Assembly (NCBI GenBank): GCA_947508155.1
Contig: CANNRM010000059.1
Coordinates: forward strand, 1 to 5,295
DNA length: 5,295 bases
Direction: 5' to 3'
DNA from: Rickettsiales bacterium
Lineage (GTDB): Bacteria > Pseudomonadota > Alphaproteobacteria > Rickettsiales > Rickettsiaceae
In this document: one piece after another, positions 4,500-5,295 of the stretch
Numbering within the stretch: position 1 is the stretch's first letter
Layout of the letters: each line of letters begins with the position of its first letter
The notes under the pieces: model-generated
The model's input: the letters and a program-made list of their open reading frames with translations, nothing else
Told to the model about the DNA's origin: nothing
Database searches by the model: none
Position numbers and translations under genes: made by a program

Positions 4500-5295
4500 A
4501 TGTCTAAGGTAGCTACTACAGCAATACAATACCCAAAAGTGTCAAAATACGACGATCTAAGTTTTGCAGATGCGTTGGCAAAATACAAGAAAAAGAGCGA
4601 ATATATACAAGATAATGGAGTGAAAATCCATGCGCTTGAAAATGTGTTGTTAGCAAAAATTGAAAAGAACCCACAAAAATACACAGTAGGGCAGATTCGT
4701 GATTTATACGATGCTGCTGTAATTACAGAGCATGAAAAAGGTACGGATGAGAGATTTGAAAAAAAATTACTTCAACTTTTTGCTGATAAAAATGTAAAGG
4801 TAGATGACAAGCTAAAGCCTATTGTAACAGCTGTGAATGTAGTTAAAATGACAGGTTCTGTATCGCCTTTATCAACTGTGACGGATATTTCTAAAAGCTT
4901 AGATAAAGAGTCTGCAGAATTTAAAAGAAATGTTGATGGATTGCGCAATAGCAATATGGCTAGTATTTTTGGCGATAAACAAGATCGGGGTGATTTGGCA
5001 ACGGGGTTATCTGAGTCATACCCTGTTATTACTTCTATGCTTGCGCATGCACAAGAGAATGATTATGTCAGTCAATTTATTAAAGATAAGGAGAATAGAG
5101 ATCTTACGCAGAAGCAATATAAGGAATTAGAGGTATTGCGTAGTCAAACCCATGAATATGTAAAGAGTAATGTGAAAACTGCAGCTGATCTGGAGAATCC
5201 AGAAGTGCAACAAACTTTAAATACACTTACAAGCGGCATATTAACTTTCACTCGTGAAGCATTAGTATCAGAAGGTGGAATAGTTAGTACAATTC
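4500..5295 (+). CDS. Unknown helix-rich protein, 3' end beyond the window (partial)
   Basis: From ATG 4500 the frame stays open for 265 codons to the right edge with no stop, so the gene is real but incomplete. The protein begins MSKVATTAIQYPKVSKYDDL. It is highly charged, mostly predicted helical (FADALAKYKKKSEYIQ, KIHALENVLLAKIEKN, KQYKELEVLRSQTHEYVKSN), and has no Cys, no Trp, no signal peptide and no membrane segment in the visible part. This suits a cytosolic or secreted-effector-like protein, but I recognise no domain. Only a poor ribosome site (GAGATAAG) precedes the ATG, whereas a strong one drives the micro-ORF ending 3 nt upstream, so re-initiation is plausible. It diverges from murB. 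Base composition matches the neighbours, so there is no obvious sign of recent transfer. Confidence 0.85.
   Translation, partial: MSKVATTAIQYPKVSKYDDLSFADALAKYKKKSEYIQDNGVKIHALENVLLAKIEKNPQKYTVGQIRDLYDAAVITEHEKGTDERFEKKLLQLFADKNVKVDDKLKPIVTAVNVVKMTGSVSPLSTVTDISKSLDKESAEFKRNVDGLRNSNMASIFGDKQDRGDLATGLSESYPVITSMLAHAQENDYVSQFIKDKENRDLTQKQYKELEVLRSQTHEYVKSNVKTAADLENPEVQQTLNTLTSGILTFTREALVSEGGIVSTI

Noticed and set aside
4409..4954. Minus-strand frames opposite the unknown gene
   Set aside because: The plus frame is open for 265 codons with a charged, protein-like composition; the antisense frames are short and hydrophobic by mirror effect.

Overview
The window is AT-rich and mostly protein-coding. 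It looks like a flagellated alphaproteobacterium, probably an intracellular or host-associated lineage near Rickettsiales or Holosporales. That placement is inferred from three things: the gene order fliL-fliM-DUF6468-motE, which is typical of alphaproteobacteria; the AT bias; and two complex palindromic repeats in the intergenic spaces, of a kind familiar from Rickettsiales-like genomes. It cannot be proven from 5.3 kb.

Layout. Positions 1-226 hold the 3' end of a gene for a basic protein that I do not recognise. Positions 307-3265 hold a same-strand flagellar block. It starts with fliL (inner-membrane protein at the stator-basal body interface) and, 9 nt later, fliM (C-ring switch protein). 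A 122-bp double-hairpin repeat at 1812-1933 follows. Then come a DUF6468 single-pass membrane protein and a MotE-family protein, which overlap by 4 nt (ATGA). Positions 3266-3458 contain a second 132-bp double-hairpin repeat (3278-3409) in the gap between the convergent motE and murB. murB (UDP-N-acetylenolpyruvoylglucosamine reductase, peptidoglycan precursor synthesis) lies on the minus strand at 3459-4340. Positions 4341-4499 form a divergent intergenic region with two plausible micro-ORFs on the plus strand (24 and 12 codons), each with a good Shine-Dalgarno sequence. From 4500 an open frame of at least 265 codons runs off the right edge. It encodes a soluble, helix-rich protein that I do not recognise.

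How the genes fit together. FliL, FliM, DUF6468 and MotE all concern the rotor/stator part of the flagellar motor. FliM is the rotor switch, FliL supports stators, MotE-family proteins are periplasmic stator chaperones in Rhizobium, and DUF6468 is an uncharacterised partner by context. murB is a housekeeping gene here separated from its usual mur/ddl/fts neighbours. The best candidates for something undescribed are: the tandem micro-ORF leader in front of the unknown gene at 4500, where a strong ribosome binding site and ATG are separated from the main frame by one in-frame TAA; the two repeat elements, which share one design but differ in stem sequence; and the translationally coupled DUF6468-MotE pair.
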